Virus record (IMG/VR): IMGVR_UViG_3300027743_000057
Location: 1 to 38,882 of that record
DNA from: a virus
Length of the DNA: 38,882 nt
Reading direction: 5' to 3' (one strand)
The notes beneath the pieces were generated by a model that was not told the origin of the DNA, did not search any database, and worked only from the letters and a program-made list of their open reading frames with translations. Shown here piece after piece: positions 23,203-30,559 of the stretch. The translations under genes were made by a program, and so were the position numbers. How positions within the stretch are numbered: position 1 is the stretch's first letter; each line of letters starts with the position of its first letter.

Positions 23203-25257
23203 ATGGCGTGGCTCTACAAGCATCTGGATCGGTACGGCAACCGGCAGATCAGTACGTTCACGGGCGATCGTTCCATCAATACGCACTTTGAGTGGGTTGA
23301 TGACGCGCCGACATCCGCGCCGACTTTATCCGCGCCGAACCCCACTCCGGTTTCCCCGACGTTCGATCCGAAGATCGAAGCGAATGCACTCTACGGAAAA
23401 GCGATGGGTCTCTATACGGGCGGTTATGCCCGCATGGGTGCCTCGCCTGCTCCGATCGTCGGGCCATACATCAACGGCAGCACGGTTGATTTCATTGTGT
23501 CGTTCGGTGTTCCGTCCAACCCGGAGGGCGACCGGAAAATCTACAACATCTGGCTCGACAATGAGTGGGCATGGACCTCGGCGAGCGGTGGCACACTGCC
23601 GGGCGATGGCACCTTCAAGGCTGAGGTATTCGACTTCGTCTTCAAACCGGGGCGGCTCGATCAAACCGTCTGCAGTCTCGAGACCGAGAAATTTTCCGGC
23701 GATGAGAACGCCTACCGCCCGCAGATGTTGCTGCAGATCCGCGGGTTGCCCTATGCGCGATTCATGTCGATTACCGGCAAGCCGGTCCCTTATGTTGCAG
23801 CAGATATCGGTGACGTGACTGACGGCGCCGATCCGCTTGACGGTATCAACCTCGGCGAAGGTCTGGAGCGCATCGCGTTCAGTCCGTGGATTGGCTGGAC
23901 CTCGGCCAAGTTCGAGGCGTCGAACGTCACCGACGTTGTTGATGCGATCCTCATCAAAGACAATTTCACCATCATCCAGCTTTGCCAGAACGTGACCGGC
24001 GAATACCGCAACCTCGATCTGGTTGTTTCCGACAAGGTGCGGGTGAAGGATCGTGGAGCGGACGTCACGCCGGACCTGGTGCTCGACCGGGACACAATCA
24101 TCGGCGACGACGATGCTGTCTCGGTCACGCGCGGCAGCGCCACAGGGCAGCGGCGCGAGCACGAGTTGATCGCGATCGATCCCGACCAGGACTACACGGC
24201 GGTTCCGTCGCTGTCGAAGATTCCGCGCAATCCGATGGTTATCTCTGCTGCGGTCGGCAAGGAAACCGTCACATCCCCGCTCGTCATAGATGCCGACACC
24301 CGGCAGGCGCTGGCAACCTTCTCGCAGAACTATCAGGAGAACGCGCGCCGCAGGGTTGCACTCAAGACCGGCGCTTCCGGATATGAGATCGAGCCGGGCG
24401 ACCTGTTCGCCCTGACCGGCATTGCGGACGGCTTTGATAACGAAGTGTTCAAATGTACGGCGACCACGCACGGCGCCAACTGGGTCGTGGAGCTCGAGGG
24501 CGAGGCGATCCTGCGGTGCGCGATCTATGGTGGCGACCTTGATCCGTTCCTGATCTATGTGGTGCTGCTGCTAGGTTTTGAGGGCACCGACGCATCAACC
24601 ACTATCACGGACGAAAGTCCGGCCGTGCATGGGAATGCCACCGTTGTCGGCGCGGCACAGATAGACACGGCACAATTCAAGTTCGGCGGCTCGTCTCTCA
24701 AGTTGGTGGACGCCGGCGACGCTGACGGTATTAGCTGGGCGACGGACACCGATTGGGACTTGTCTGATGCCAACAGCGATCAGTTCACTATCGAGGCATG
24801 GGTTAGACCCAGCGACAACACGCCGCTCGACTCCGCGATCATTGCCAACCATGGCGGCGGATCGCCGAATTTGTCGTGGATGGTCTACGTCAACACGACA
24901 GGCAACGGTGAGCTTGAGTTTCTCGGCACCACGACCGGCGGCACTTATGACTGGTCCGATCATCCCGTCTCATCTGGCCTCATATGGAATACCAGCACTT
25001 GGTACCACGTCGCGGTTGACAAGGACGCCACCGGGAAGGTTCGCCTGTATCGTGATGGTGTGATGCTCGACTCGGCAACGCCATCCAATAGCGCGCTCAG
25101 TGGCGGCGGCGGCGGCATTTCAGTCGGGGCTAATAGCGCTTCTGGCGGGCGTACATGGCCGGGATGGATCGATGAGGTCCGCGTGACAAAGGGAATAGCG
25201 CGATATGCTTCCGACTCTGGATATGTCGTGCCAACCGCAGCATTCCCGAGAACCTGA
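23203..25257 (+). CDS. Tail tip / baseplate hub protein with C-terminal LamG-like domain
   Basis: A 684-residue protein. Residues 1-460 match the phage tail hub (phage-tail_3-like) pattern: YKHLDRYGNRQISTFTGDRS, IVSFGVPSNPEGDRKIYNIW, LIKDNFTIIQLCQNVTGEYR, DAVSVTRGSATGQRREHELI and ALATFSQNYQENARRRVALK. Residues 465-684 are a LamG/concanavalin-like fold: FTIEAWVRPSDNTP, STWYHVAVDKDATGKVRLYR and WIDEVRVTKGIARY, all standard strand motifs. Such domains bind glycans, so this protein could touch the host surface. It is the last large tail tip protein. Confidence 0.88.
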   Translation: MAWLYKHLDRYGNRQISTFTGDRSINTHFEWVDDAPTSAPTLSAPNPTPVSPTFDPKIEANALYGKAMGLYTGGYARMGASPAPIVGPYINGSTVDFIVSFGVPSNPEGDRKIYNIWLDNEWAWTSASGGTLPGDGTFKAEVFDFVFKPGRLDQTVCSLETEKFSGDENAYRPQMLLQIRGLPYARFMSITGKPVPYVAADIGDVTDGADPLDGINLGEGLERIAFSPWIGWTSAKFEASNVTDVVDAILIKDNFTIIQLCQNVTGEYRNLDLVVSDKVRVKDRGADVTPDLVLDRDTIIGDDDAVSVTRGSATGQRREHELIAIDPDQDYTAVPSLSKIPRNPMVISAAVGKETVTSPLVIDADTRQALATFSQNYQENARRRVALKTGASGYEIEPGDLFALTGIADGFDNEVFKCTATTHGANWVVELEGEAILRCAIYGGDLDPFLIYVVLLLGFEGTDASTTITDESPAVHGNATVVGAAQIDTAQFKFGGSSLKLVDAGDADGISWATDTDWDLSDANSDQFTIEAWVRPSDNTPLDSAIIANHGGGSPNLSWMVYVNTTGNGELEFLGTTTGGTYDWSDHPVSSGLIWNTSTWYHVAVDKDATGKVRLYRDGVMLDSATPSNSALSGGGGGISVGANSASGGRTWPGWIDEVRVTKGIARYASDSGYVVPTAAFPRT

Positions 25258-25452
25258 ATGCCGCTCAATCTCGACTCATGCATTACGGGTGTATTCACAC
25301 CCGGCAACATCGGCGCATCGTCTGGGCAGACACCCGTTCAACCAATCGTGCCTTCGTTTCTTGATCCAGAAGACTATGACCCCGATGTGGAATGGTCCCT
25401 AGATTATTCAAAGTTTTACAATAGTGCCTACCTACTCCTACTGATGGTGTGA
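25258..25452 (+). CDS. Hypothetical small protein
   Basis: A 64-residue protein whose ATG directly follows the hub stop. It contains GVFTPGNIGASSGQTPVQP and an acidic aromatic end (DPEDYDPDVEWSLDYSKFYN). I do not recognise it. The tight spacing on both sides (the next ATG follows its stop by one base) supports a real gene. Base use is less GC-rich than in the tail genes upstream. Confidence 0.5.
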   Translation: MPLNLDSCITGVFTPGNIGASSGQTPVQPIVPSFLDPEDYDPDVEWSLDYSKFYNSAYLLLLMV

Positions 25453-25453
25453 C

Positions 25454-26035
25454 ATGGCTGACAACACTGCCATTAAAAACGCTGCCGGCTCTACCGTTAA
25501 CGCATCAACCGAAGAGCAGACAGATGGCGCGTTTGCGCCGCGCATAGCAGGCACGAAAGACCATGACGCGGCCGATGACGGCTCGCCAGTCAAAGTAGGC
25601 GGCAGGGCGCGCAGCTCGGAAGTCACGGCGGTCGCCAACAACGACAGGACGGACTTCATCACCGACCTCGTCGGCAAGCTGATTACGCTGCCGTATGCCA
25701 ACCCCGAGAACTTCGTATCGGGCGCGATCACCACGGCAATGACCGGCACGACCAGCACATCATTGATCGCTGCGCCGGCCTCGGGCTTGAGAAACTACAT
25801 CACGCAGATCACGGTATCGAATGCCCACGGTACCGTCGGCACGGATGTCGTCATTCAGGACGGCTCTGGCGGAACAACTCTATATACAATCCCGGCTGCG
25901 GCACTTTACGGCGGGGCTGTGCTGACGTTCCCTGTGCCGCTGCGCCAACCAACGACGGCAACAGCGATCTATTGCGCCAATGTGACGACTGGCGCGAGCA
26001 CGAAAGTTAGTGCCAGCGGTTATAAGGGCTCTTAA
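25454..26035 (+). CDS. Phage virion-associated protein, function unknown
   Basis: A 193-residue protein starting with an unstructured polar segment (STEEQTDGAFAPRIAGTKDHD). It is followed by a compact beta domain: GLRNYITQITVSNAHGTVGTD, VVIQDGSGGTTLYTIPAAAL, LTFPVPLRQPTTATAIYCAN. The beta domain resembles small virion or fibre-associated proteins seen downstream of tail tip genes in many phages. No enzyme motif is seen. It directly abuts the next gene. Confidence 0.6.
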   Translation: MADNTAIKNAAGSTVNASTEEQTDGAFAPRIAGTKDHDAADDGSPVKVGGRARSSEVTAVANNDRTDFITDLVGKLITLPYANPENFVSGAITTAMTGTTSTSLIAAPASGLRNYITQITVSNAHGTVGTDVVIQDGSGGTTLYTIPAAALYGGAVLTFPVPLRQPTTATAIYCANVTTGASTKVSASGYKGS

Positions 26036-26584
26036 ATGAATCGCCTTACGTTGCTGGGCGGCGGCGGTGGCGGTGCCGTCTCCTATACGTGGACGACTAC
26101 GTTTTTACAAGCCCTTGACGCCAATGGCACCGGCTTCACAAATCGTAACGGAAGAACCTATATTAGTACTACACTGTTTTCAACCAGTGGAGTGCAGACG
26201 CGCCTGACTTTAAGCGCATCATCTACTGAAGATACGGATATAGTTGAATCTTGGATTGGTGATAACTCTGACGTTGACGGGGGGGTTGGATTTATTCCCG
26301 GTACCAAAGTTCAAGTAAAGGTTGGAGGTAATGGTACATTTACAATCCCAGCGGGGACTTCAGTTGTGACCGATGATCTTCCTTTTGTTTTCGATAAAAC
26401 AAAAAGTAAGACGTTTTCATTTTGGGCTCCAGCTCATGATACCGTTAGGATGAAAACAGGCATTTCGTTTACCTCGACGTGGCACAAAGTCGGAACTAAC
26501 GAGGCGAACGTTGACGCGCCGACAGGGTATTCTGAATTAGGGGCACGTGTATCCGTCCTTAGCAAGATAGAAGTCGCCAACTGA
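26036..26584 (+). CDS. Putative tail fibre or receptor-contact protein
   Basis: A 182-residue protein beginning MNRLTLLGGGGGGAVSYTW: a short anchor, a polyglycine linker, then a beta-rich domain (RTYISTTLFSTSGVQTRLTL, VQVKVGGNGTFTIPAG, KSKTFSFWAPAHDTVRMKTG). The layout (anchor, Gly run, beta head) suits a virion surface protein. DNA composition is strikingly A+T-rich compared with flanking genes, which points to recent exchange, common for receptor-binding genes. The function is inferred from layout and place. Confidence 0.5.
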   Translation: MNRLTLLGGGGGGAVSYTWTTTFLQALDANGTGFTNRNGRTYISTTLFSTSGVQTRLTLSASSTEDTDIVESWIGDNSDVDGGVGFIPGTKVQVKVGGNGTFTIPAGTSVVTDDLPFVFDKTKSKTFSFWAPAHDTVRMKTGISFTSTWHKVGTNEANVDAPTGYSELGARVSVLSKIEVAN

Positions 26585-26622
26585 TGAATGCCGCATTCCC
26601 CATCGGGAGTTGAGCCGGCGCC

Positions 26623-26676
26623 ATGACCGAGCTCCGATCATGGTTCAGGGAAAACCAGACGCTGGTGGCGTTCTGA
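26623..26676 (+). CDS. 17-residue minigene resembling the start of the next gene
   Basis: ATG 26623 encodes MTELRSWFRENQTLVAF and stops at 26674-26676, where TGATG restarts translation. The peptide aligns with the start of the next protein, MVDQLKSFWQQNHTLIAF, sharing Leu, Ser, Asn, Thr-Leu, Ala-Phe and similar residues. It is either a truncated duplicate of the membrane gene or a coupling leader. No strong ribosome binding site is visible; GGGAG lies 13 bases upstream. Confidence 0.4.
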   Translation: MTELRSWFRENQTLVAF

Positions 26677-26957
26677 TGGTCGATCAACTCAAATCGTTCT
26701 GGCAGCAGAACCACACCCTGATTGCATTCCTTGGGGCGCAGCTCGTGACCTTGGGCGCAGCGGCAGCCTGGATGATCAGTTACAGTGTTAAGTTGGAACA
26801 GCGCGTGATGACTCTTGAGACAAGGGGGGCAGAGTACAGCGTGGCCCGTCTTAACAATATCGATCAGAAGCTAACCGCGATGGAGGGAGGTCTCAAAGAA
26901 CACGAGGCGCGTATCAACCGGATGCTCGCTGAAATCCTGAAAGACAGACGACCATGA
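26676..26957 (+). CDS. Membrane protein with coiled coil, holin- or spanin-like
   Basis: A 93-residue protein from ATG 26676 (weak GGTGG site, coupled to the minigene stop). Residues 14-34 are one transmembrane helix (TLIAFLGAQLVTLGAAAAWM). The rest is a charged coiled coil (KLEQRVMTLETRGAEYSVARL, then QKLTAMEGGLKEHEARINRM split by short turns). It lies directly before the endolysin with an ATGA overlap, so a role in lysis is likely. Whether it is a holin or a spanin-like protein cannot be decided. An upstream start at 26610 is poorer. Confidence 0.65.
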   Translation: MVDQLKSFWQQNHTLIAFLGAQLVTLGAAAAWMISYSVKLEQRVMTLETRGAEYSVARLNNIDQKLTAMEGGLKEHEARINRMLAEILKDRRP

Positions 26958-27673
26958 GTTTCGATGAGAAAATCTACTTCGACATGGTGCGCAAATCGCT
27001 GTTCGGCGGTGAGCTGAACCAAGGGCAGGTCAACGGGCAGAAATTCATTCTGGCCTCGTGGACCAAAGACCCAACCACCACGGACCTGCGCTGGCTGGCT
27101 TACGCGCTCGCGACCACCAAGCACGAGACCGCATCAACGATGCTGCCGATCGAAGAGTACGGCAAGGGCAAGGGCATGCCCTACGGCAAGCCGGACCCGG
27201 AGACGAAGCAGACGTATTACGGGCGCGGGTTCGTGCAGCTGACCTGGCGCGACAACTACGCCAAAGCGACCAACGAGCTAAACCTCGAGGGTCCCGATGA
27301 TCTGGAATGGCACGCCGAGCGTGCGCTCGATCCTGAGATCGCTGCCGACATCATGTTTCTCGGCATGGCCGAGGGCTGGTTCCGGGGCGACAAGAACGGC
27401 CGCCAGACGCTGCCGCGCTACTTCGATGACGACACCGACGATAGCTATGGCGCACGCGAGATCATCAACGGCGATAAGCACATCGTCCCGAGCTGGTCCG
27501 GCGGCAAGTCGATCGGCAAGCTGATCGCCGACTACCACACCGACTTTCTGAGCGCGCTGACCGCCGCCTATCTGCCGGACGAAATGCCGACGCTGCCGGA
27601 ACCCGAACCGCTGGTCGTCACGGTGCGGATCACGGTGCCGCCCGGTGTCGTCGTGAAGGTGGAGCAAGATTGA
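26954..27673 (+). CDS. GH19-type endolysin
   Basis: A 239-residue peptidoglycan-degrading enzyme of the chitinase/GH19 lysozyme type. The catalytic region has AYALATTKHETASTMLPIEE (the Glu after KH is the likely acid), GKGKGMPYGK and YYGRGFVQLTWRDNYAKA, the classic GRG-x-QLTW motif. Then come ALDPEIAADIMFLGMAEGWF and a REIINGDKHIVP segment. The C-terminal 35 residues are a Pro/Val-rich tail (PTLPEPEPLVVTVRITVP) that may be a spacer. There is no signal peptide, so export relies on a holin. A strong terminator follows. Confidence 0.9.
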   Translation: MSFDEKIYFDMVRKSLFGGELNQGQVNGQKFILASWTKDPTTTDLRWLAYALATTKHETASTMLPIEEYGKGKGMPYGKPDPETKQTYYGRGFVQLTWRDNYAKATNELNLEGPDDLEWHAERALDPEIAADIMFLGMAEGWFRGDKNGRQTLPRYFDDDTDDSYGAREIINGDKHIVPSWSGGKSIGKLIADYHTDFLSALTAAYLPDEMPTLPEPEPLVVTVRITVPPGVVVKVEQD

Positions 27674-27723
27674 TGGATTGAGATCCGTGCTGCGAGGCAC
27701 GGTGTTCCTGCCACTCTCGACTT

Positions 27724-27757
27724 AGCCGCCCGGTCCCCGCCGGGCGGCTCTTTTTTT
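27724..27757 (+). terminator. Intrinsic terminator at the end of the late operon
   Basis: Ten-base arms AGCCGCCCGG and CCGGGCGGCT around TCCCCG, followed by CTTTTTTT. It ends rightward transcription after the endolysin and protects the reverse-strand genes from read-through. Confidence 0.95.
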
Positions 27758-27762
27758 GTGGC

Positions 27763-28203
27763 TTATCGATTCTCGATCAGTTGGGCCGAGGTGTTGTTGT
27801 AAACCCGACAGATCCATTGATAGCCGCCTTGGCGGCCGTTGAGATCTACCGAGATCATCACATTCCAGAATTCGAATTGTTTGTGCGCGCTGCGGAATTC
27901 GTATGAGGTGTTTGTCACGCGCAGACCATCTGCTTTCGGAAGCCGGCCGACCGCGGCGATCACGCAGCCATCTAGCAGCGAGTTGCTGTTACTGACGGGT
28001 GCCGGTGCGAGAGGCGTTCTGGTGAAGTTAGGTCCGGCCGGTTGGTCGGGTGGAGGCGGTGCATTCGGGTCGCCCGGTGTCGTCTTCGCGTAGTAGGGTT
28101 TCACCATCTCCCTGTAGTACTTGTACGGGTCGGCCAAGGTATCTTGTGCGGTTGCGCTTGTTGTGGCGATGGCGAGCGCGAGCAAGGCGAGCGTGATCTT
28201 CAT
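27763..28203 (-). CDS. Secreted protein of unknown function, probable lysogenic moron
   Basis: A 146-residue protein with a clear Sec signal peptide: MKITLALLALAIATTSATAQ, probably cut after the ATA before Q. The mature part starts DTLADPYKYYREMVKPYY, has a Pro-rich linker (PNAPPPPDQPAGPNF), then a folded domain with two Cys (DGCVIAAVGRL, YQWICRVYNN) that could form a disulphide. GAGAGGA precedes the ATG. It stands alone between the lysis block and integrase, on the lysogenic strand, which suggests expression in the lysogen and a role in the host envelope. No known family is recognised. Confidence 0.75.
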   Translation of the reverse strand: MKITLALLALAIATTSATAQDTLADPYKYYREMVKPYYAKTTPGDPNAPPPPDQPAGPNFTRTPLAPAPVSNSNSLLDGCVIAAVGRLPKADGLRVTNTSYEFRSAHKQFEFWNVMISVDLNGRQGGYQWICRVYNNTSAQLIENR

Positions 28204-28233
28204 GGGAGGGTTCCTCTCCGTAACGAGGGTGTA

Positions 28234-28302
28234 CCGGACACGGCGTGGCCGGTTACGGCCGGCTGTTCAGGTTGGGAGCTACCCAACCCTAACCGCGTCC
28301 GG
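28234..28302 (-). other. Three-way-junction structured element: candidate attP or leader RNA
   Basis: An outer stem CCGGAC-x-CGG (28234-28243) pairs with CCG-x-GTCCGG (28293-28302). Inside it are two perfect hairpins: GGCCG/CGGCC (28247-28260, loop GTTA) and GGTTGGG/CCCAACC (28270-28288, loop AGCTA). It lies beside the integrase gene, where a serine-integrase attP is expected, and also in the 5' leader of the secreted-protein gene. Either role is possible. It is not a tRNA: arm lengths do not fit. Confidence 0.45.
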
Positions 28303-28310
28303 CGGGGAAA

Positions 28311-28339
28311 CCTTGCACCGGCGCGCGCGGGACGCAAGG
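28311..28339 (-). terminator. Possible terminator after the integrase gene
   Basis: CCTTGC (28311-28316) pairs with GCAAGG (28334-28339). On the reverse strand the hairpin follows the integrase stop by 34 bases and is followed by TTTCC. The T run is short, so termination is probably partial. Confidence 0.35.
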
Positions 28340-28356
28340 CCTGAATTTTGGACTGG

Positions 28357-28370
28357 CTTTCACGTGAAAC
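28357..28370. other. Second palindrome matching 13 of 14 bases of the parS core
   Basis: CTTTCACGTGAAAC differs by one edge base from GTTTCACGTGAAAC and contains the perfect 12-base palindrome TTTCACGTGAAA. It lies four bases past the integrase stop, not at a start codon. Confidence 0.4.
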
Positions 28371-28373
28371 CGC

Positions 28374-30098
28374 TCACGCCGCCATGCGGTAACGGCCGAA
28401 TGAAACGATCTGGCCGGGGTTTGCTTCAGCCAAATCAGGGTTCGCTGGTTTGGCGGAAGCAAACCTCACGTTTCCGCCGTTTTCTCTAATGATTTCAGGC
28501 ACCGAACGGCTTGCCGGGAACAGGTCGGCGCCGATCAATGCCTGCATCCGGTGATACGGCGTGAACTGGTACGGCGCGCGGTCCTCGGTCTTATGCACCA
28601 CGATGGAGTCGATCAGGGTGCGGAACGCCTGCATGGCCTCGGCGTCGTGGCGGTTGGCCTCGAGGGCGGCGTGCAGCTTATCCATGCTGGCGCAATACGC
28701 GGTCATGGCGGTCGGGTGTAGGTCGACCACTTTGGTGTCGGCATCGAGCAGGCGCATGCGCTCGGCCACGCCGGTGCGCTCGGTTTCCAATGCCTGCAAT
28801 CGGGTGATGATCAGTTCCTCGGGCATGGTTCCGCGCTCAAGGGCGCTCACGAAGCGGACGGTCGCCGCCTCGATGTCCCCGAGCCGCCGCTTGAGTGTCG
28901 CGTGCTCGGTCAGGCAATGCTTGCGCTGCTTTACCCATTCGGCATGAAACGCCTTGAGGGCTTCCTTGAGCAGCTCCGGCTCCGCGAGCCGCGTCCGCAT
29001 GCATTCCAGGATGCCGCGCTCGAGCGTTTCCAGGTGATAGGTCTTGGTGTGCTCGCAGGTCGATCGATCCTTGGCGCCGGCGCAGGCCACGCGCGTCCCC
29101 TTGGTGGCTGACGTCACGTAGATCCGCATCTTGCCGCTGCACTCGCCGCAGCGCAGCAATCCGGCCAGCAAGTGTTCCTTGCGTGCGGGTGCCGAGGTCG
29201 TCCGCGTCACCTTGCCGGTGGGTCCGAATTTCTGAATGGCGCGCTGACTGCGTACGGCGTTGGCGACATCCCATAGCTTTTGCGGAACGATGCGGAGATG
29301 CGGAACGGGGACGAGCATGTGATCCTCGGCGGGCGTTGCGCGCCGCACCTCGAGCTCTGTGTCTGGATCCCTGTGAATGCGTGTCCGGTTCCAACGGATC
29401 TCGCCGATATAGAGCCGGTTACCGAGCATGCCTTGGCGCAGCCGGCCGCCGGTGAGGCATTGGTTTGACCATACTGCCGTGCCGCTCGGCGAGACGACGC
29501 CTTCGCGTGATAAGTCGGCGGCAATCGTTCGCGGCGATTTGCCGGTGGCATATTCGCGGAAGATACGGACGACGATCGCGGCTTGCTCGGGATCAATCTC
29601 ACGTTCGCCCGGCTTGCCGGGAATGCACCGGTACCCATAGACGCGCGCGCCGGGAAACTTGCCTTCGCGCACGCGGCCGCTCGCGCCGCGTCGACACTTG
29701 TCGGCCAGGTCGCGTAGGAACATCGAGCCGACCATGCTGCGGAGTCCAACATGGATATGGCTCGCCTCACCTTCGTTCACCGTTTCGATGGCGACTTGGG
29801 AAAACACCAGGCGCTTGTGCAGCGCCGGCAGATCGGCCTGATCGCGCGAGAGGCGATCCAGGCTCTCCATCACGATCACATCGAAGTCGCCGCGTTTGGC
29901 GGCGTTCATCATCTCCCACAAGCCGTCACGGTTGTTCATGCTCGCGCCGCTCTTGGCGCGATCGACGAACGAGGTGACAATCTCAAAGTCCTTTCGGATT
30001 GCGTGGGCGCGGCAAAGCGCGAGCTGATCGTCGATGCTTCGATCTTTTTGCAAGTCGCTGCTGAATCTCGCGTAGAGTGCCGCTCTCTTTTTCGTCAT
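28374..30098 (-). CDS. int: Large serine recombinase (phage integrase)
   Basis: A 574-residue site-specific recombinase. The N-terminal resolvase domain has the catalytic Ser in ALYARFSSD (about residue 13), then DQLALCRAHAIRK, SGASMNNRDGL and the SLDRLSRDQADL helix. The recombinase domain holds KCRRGASGRVREGKFPGARV, VYGYRCIPGKPGEREID and SGTAVWSNQCL. A zinc ribbon (LLRCGECSGKM ... ACAGAKDRSTCEHT) is followed by a long coiled coil (about 380-490) that aligns attachment-site partners. It should integrate phage DNA between attP and a host attB without supercoiling. The start overlaps a small upstream gene. Confidence 0.95.
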   Translation of the reverse strand: MTKKRAALYARFSSDLQKDRSIDDQLALCRAHAIRKDFEIVTSFVDRAKSGASMNNRDGLWEMMNAAKRGDFDVIVMESLDRLSRDQADLPALHKRLVFSQVAIETVNEGEASHIHVGLRSMVGSMFLRDLADKCRRGASGRVREGKFPGARVYGYRCIPGKPGEREIDPEQAAIVVRIFREYATGKSPRTIAADLSREGVVSPSGTAVWSNQCLTGGRLRQGMLGNRLYIGEIRWNRTRIHRDPDTELEVRRATPAEDHMLVPVPHLRIVPQKLWDVANAVRSQRAIQKFGPTGKVTRTTSAPARKEHLLAGLLRCGECSGKMRIYVTSATKGTRVACAGAKDRSTCEHTKTYHLETLERGILECMRTRLAEPELLKEALKAFHAEWVKQRKHCLTEHATLKRRLGDIEAATVRFVSALERGTMPEELIITRLQALETERTGVAERMRLLDADTKVVDLHPTAMTAYCASMDKLHAALEANRHDAEAMQAFRTLIDSIVVHKTEDRAPYQFTPYHRMQALIGADLFPASRSVPEIIRENGGNVRFASAKPANPDLAEANPGQIVSFGRYRMAA

Positions 30099-30201
30099 GG
30101 TGGACTACCCCATAAGTCCGCTGAAATAGATCTCGCGCCGCCGCCCGCCCGATGGCTCTTGCCAGTTCTAGCCAAGCCTCGGATTCGGACTCACGCGACA
30201 T
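29983..30201 (-). CDS. Small gene overlapping the integrase start
   Basis: A 72-residue frame starting MSRESESEAWLELARAIGRA and running 116 bases into the integrase gene in another frame. The first 30 residues look like a genuine helix (AWLELARAIGRAAARDLFQR); the rest is basic (QQRLAKRSKHRRSARALPRP). It could be a recombination directionality factor or a regulator of the integrase, but only its position suggests this. The overlapping part may be partly constrained by the integrase frame. A GGTTAA/TTAACC inverted repeat precedes it. Confidence 0.45.
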   Translation of the reverse strand: MSRESESEAWLELARAIGRAAARDLFQRTYGVVHHDEKESGTLREIQQRLAKRSKHRRSARALPRPRNPKGL

Positions 30202-30216
30202 TGCTATAGTTCCGGC

Positions 30217-30235
30217 GGTTAAGGAAGCGTTAACC
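30217..30235. promoter_or_regulatory. Inverted repeat upstream of the integrase pair
   Basis: GGTTAA and TTAACC separated by GGAAGCG. It lies 16 bases before the small gene that leads into the integrase, in a short A+T-rich gap, so it may be an operator. Confidence 0.35.
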
Positions 30236-30262
30236 AATTGACGCAGCGTCCATTTCGACGGT

Positions 30263-30559
30263 TCATTGCTCGTTTTCGCCGCGTTTGTGGGATGACAACG
30301 CGGCTTGAGCGGCATTCGCCGCGGCGCCGCCGACGAGTTCGAGAGAGGCAATCTTTTGAAGCACACTCGTCAGCCGATCGATCTCAGCATTCTTCTCGGT
30401 GACTGTCTTGTTGTTGTGCTCAACGGTGAGCTTCAGCGCTTCTAGAATGAAATCCACCTTCCCGGTGTTCACGTAGTCGGCCGCCAAGACGCAGCCTTCG
30501 TCATCACGAAGGTGCGGGTATGGCTCATATTCAATCGTGAGATTTTTCGGGGCTTTCAT
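30263..30559 (-). CDS. Hypothetical early phage protein with coiled coil
   Basis: A 98-residue protein. The first 35 residues are compact (IEYEPYPHLRDDEGCVLAADY); residues 45-70 are a coiled coil (KTVTEKNAEIDRLTSVLQKI). The end is Ala-rich (AAANAAQAALSSHKRGENEQ). No known domain is seen. The start overlaps the stop of the upstream gene as ATGA, placing it firmly in the reverse-strand early operon. Confidence 0.6.
   Translation of the reverse strand: MKAPKNLTIEYEPYPHLRDDEGCVLAADYVNTGKVDFILEALKLTVEHNNKTVTEKNAEIDRLTSVLQKIASLELVGGAAANAAQAALSSHKRGENEQ

Noticed and set aside
23326-24471. 381-residue reverse-strand frame
   Set aside because: Antisense to the hub gene, arginine-rich, no domain or ribosome binding site.
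28234-28302. tRNA or tRNA-like gene
   Set aside because: The cloverleaf-like pairing lacks the proper acceptor, anticodon and T-arm lengths and conserved bases.
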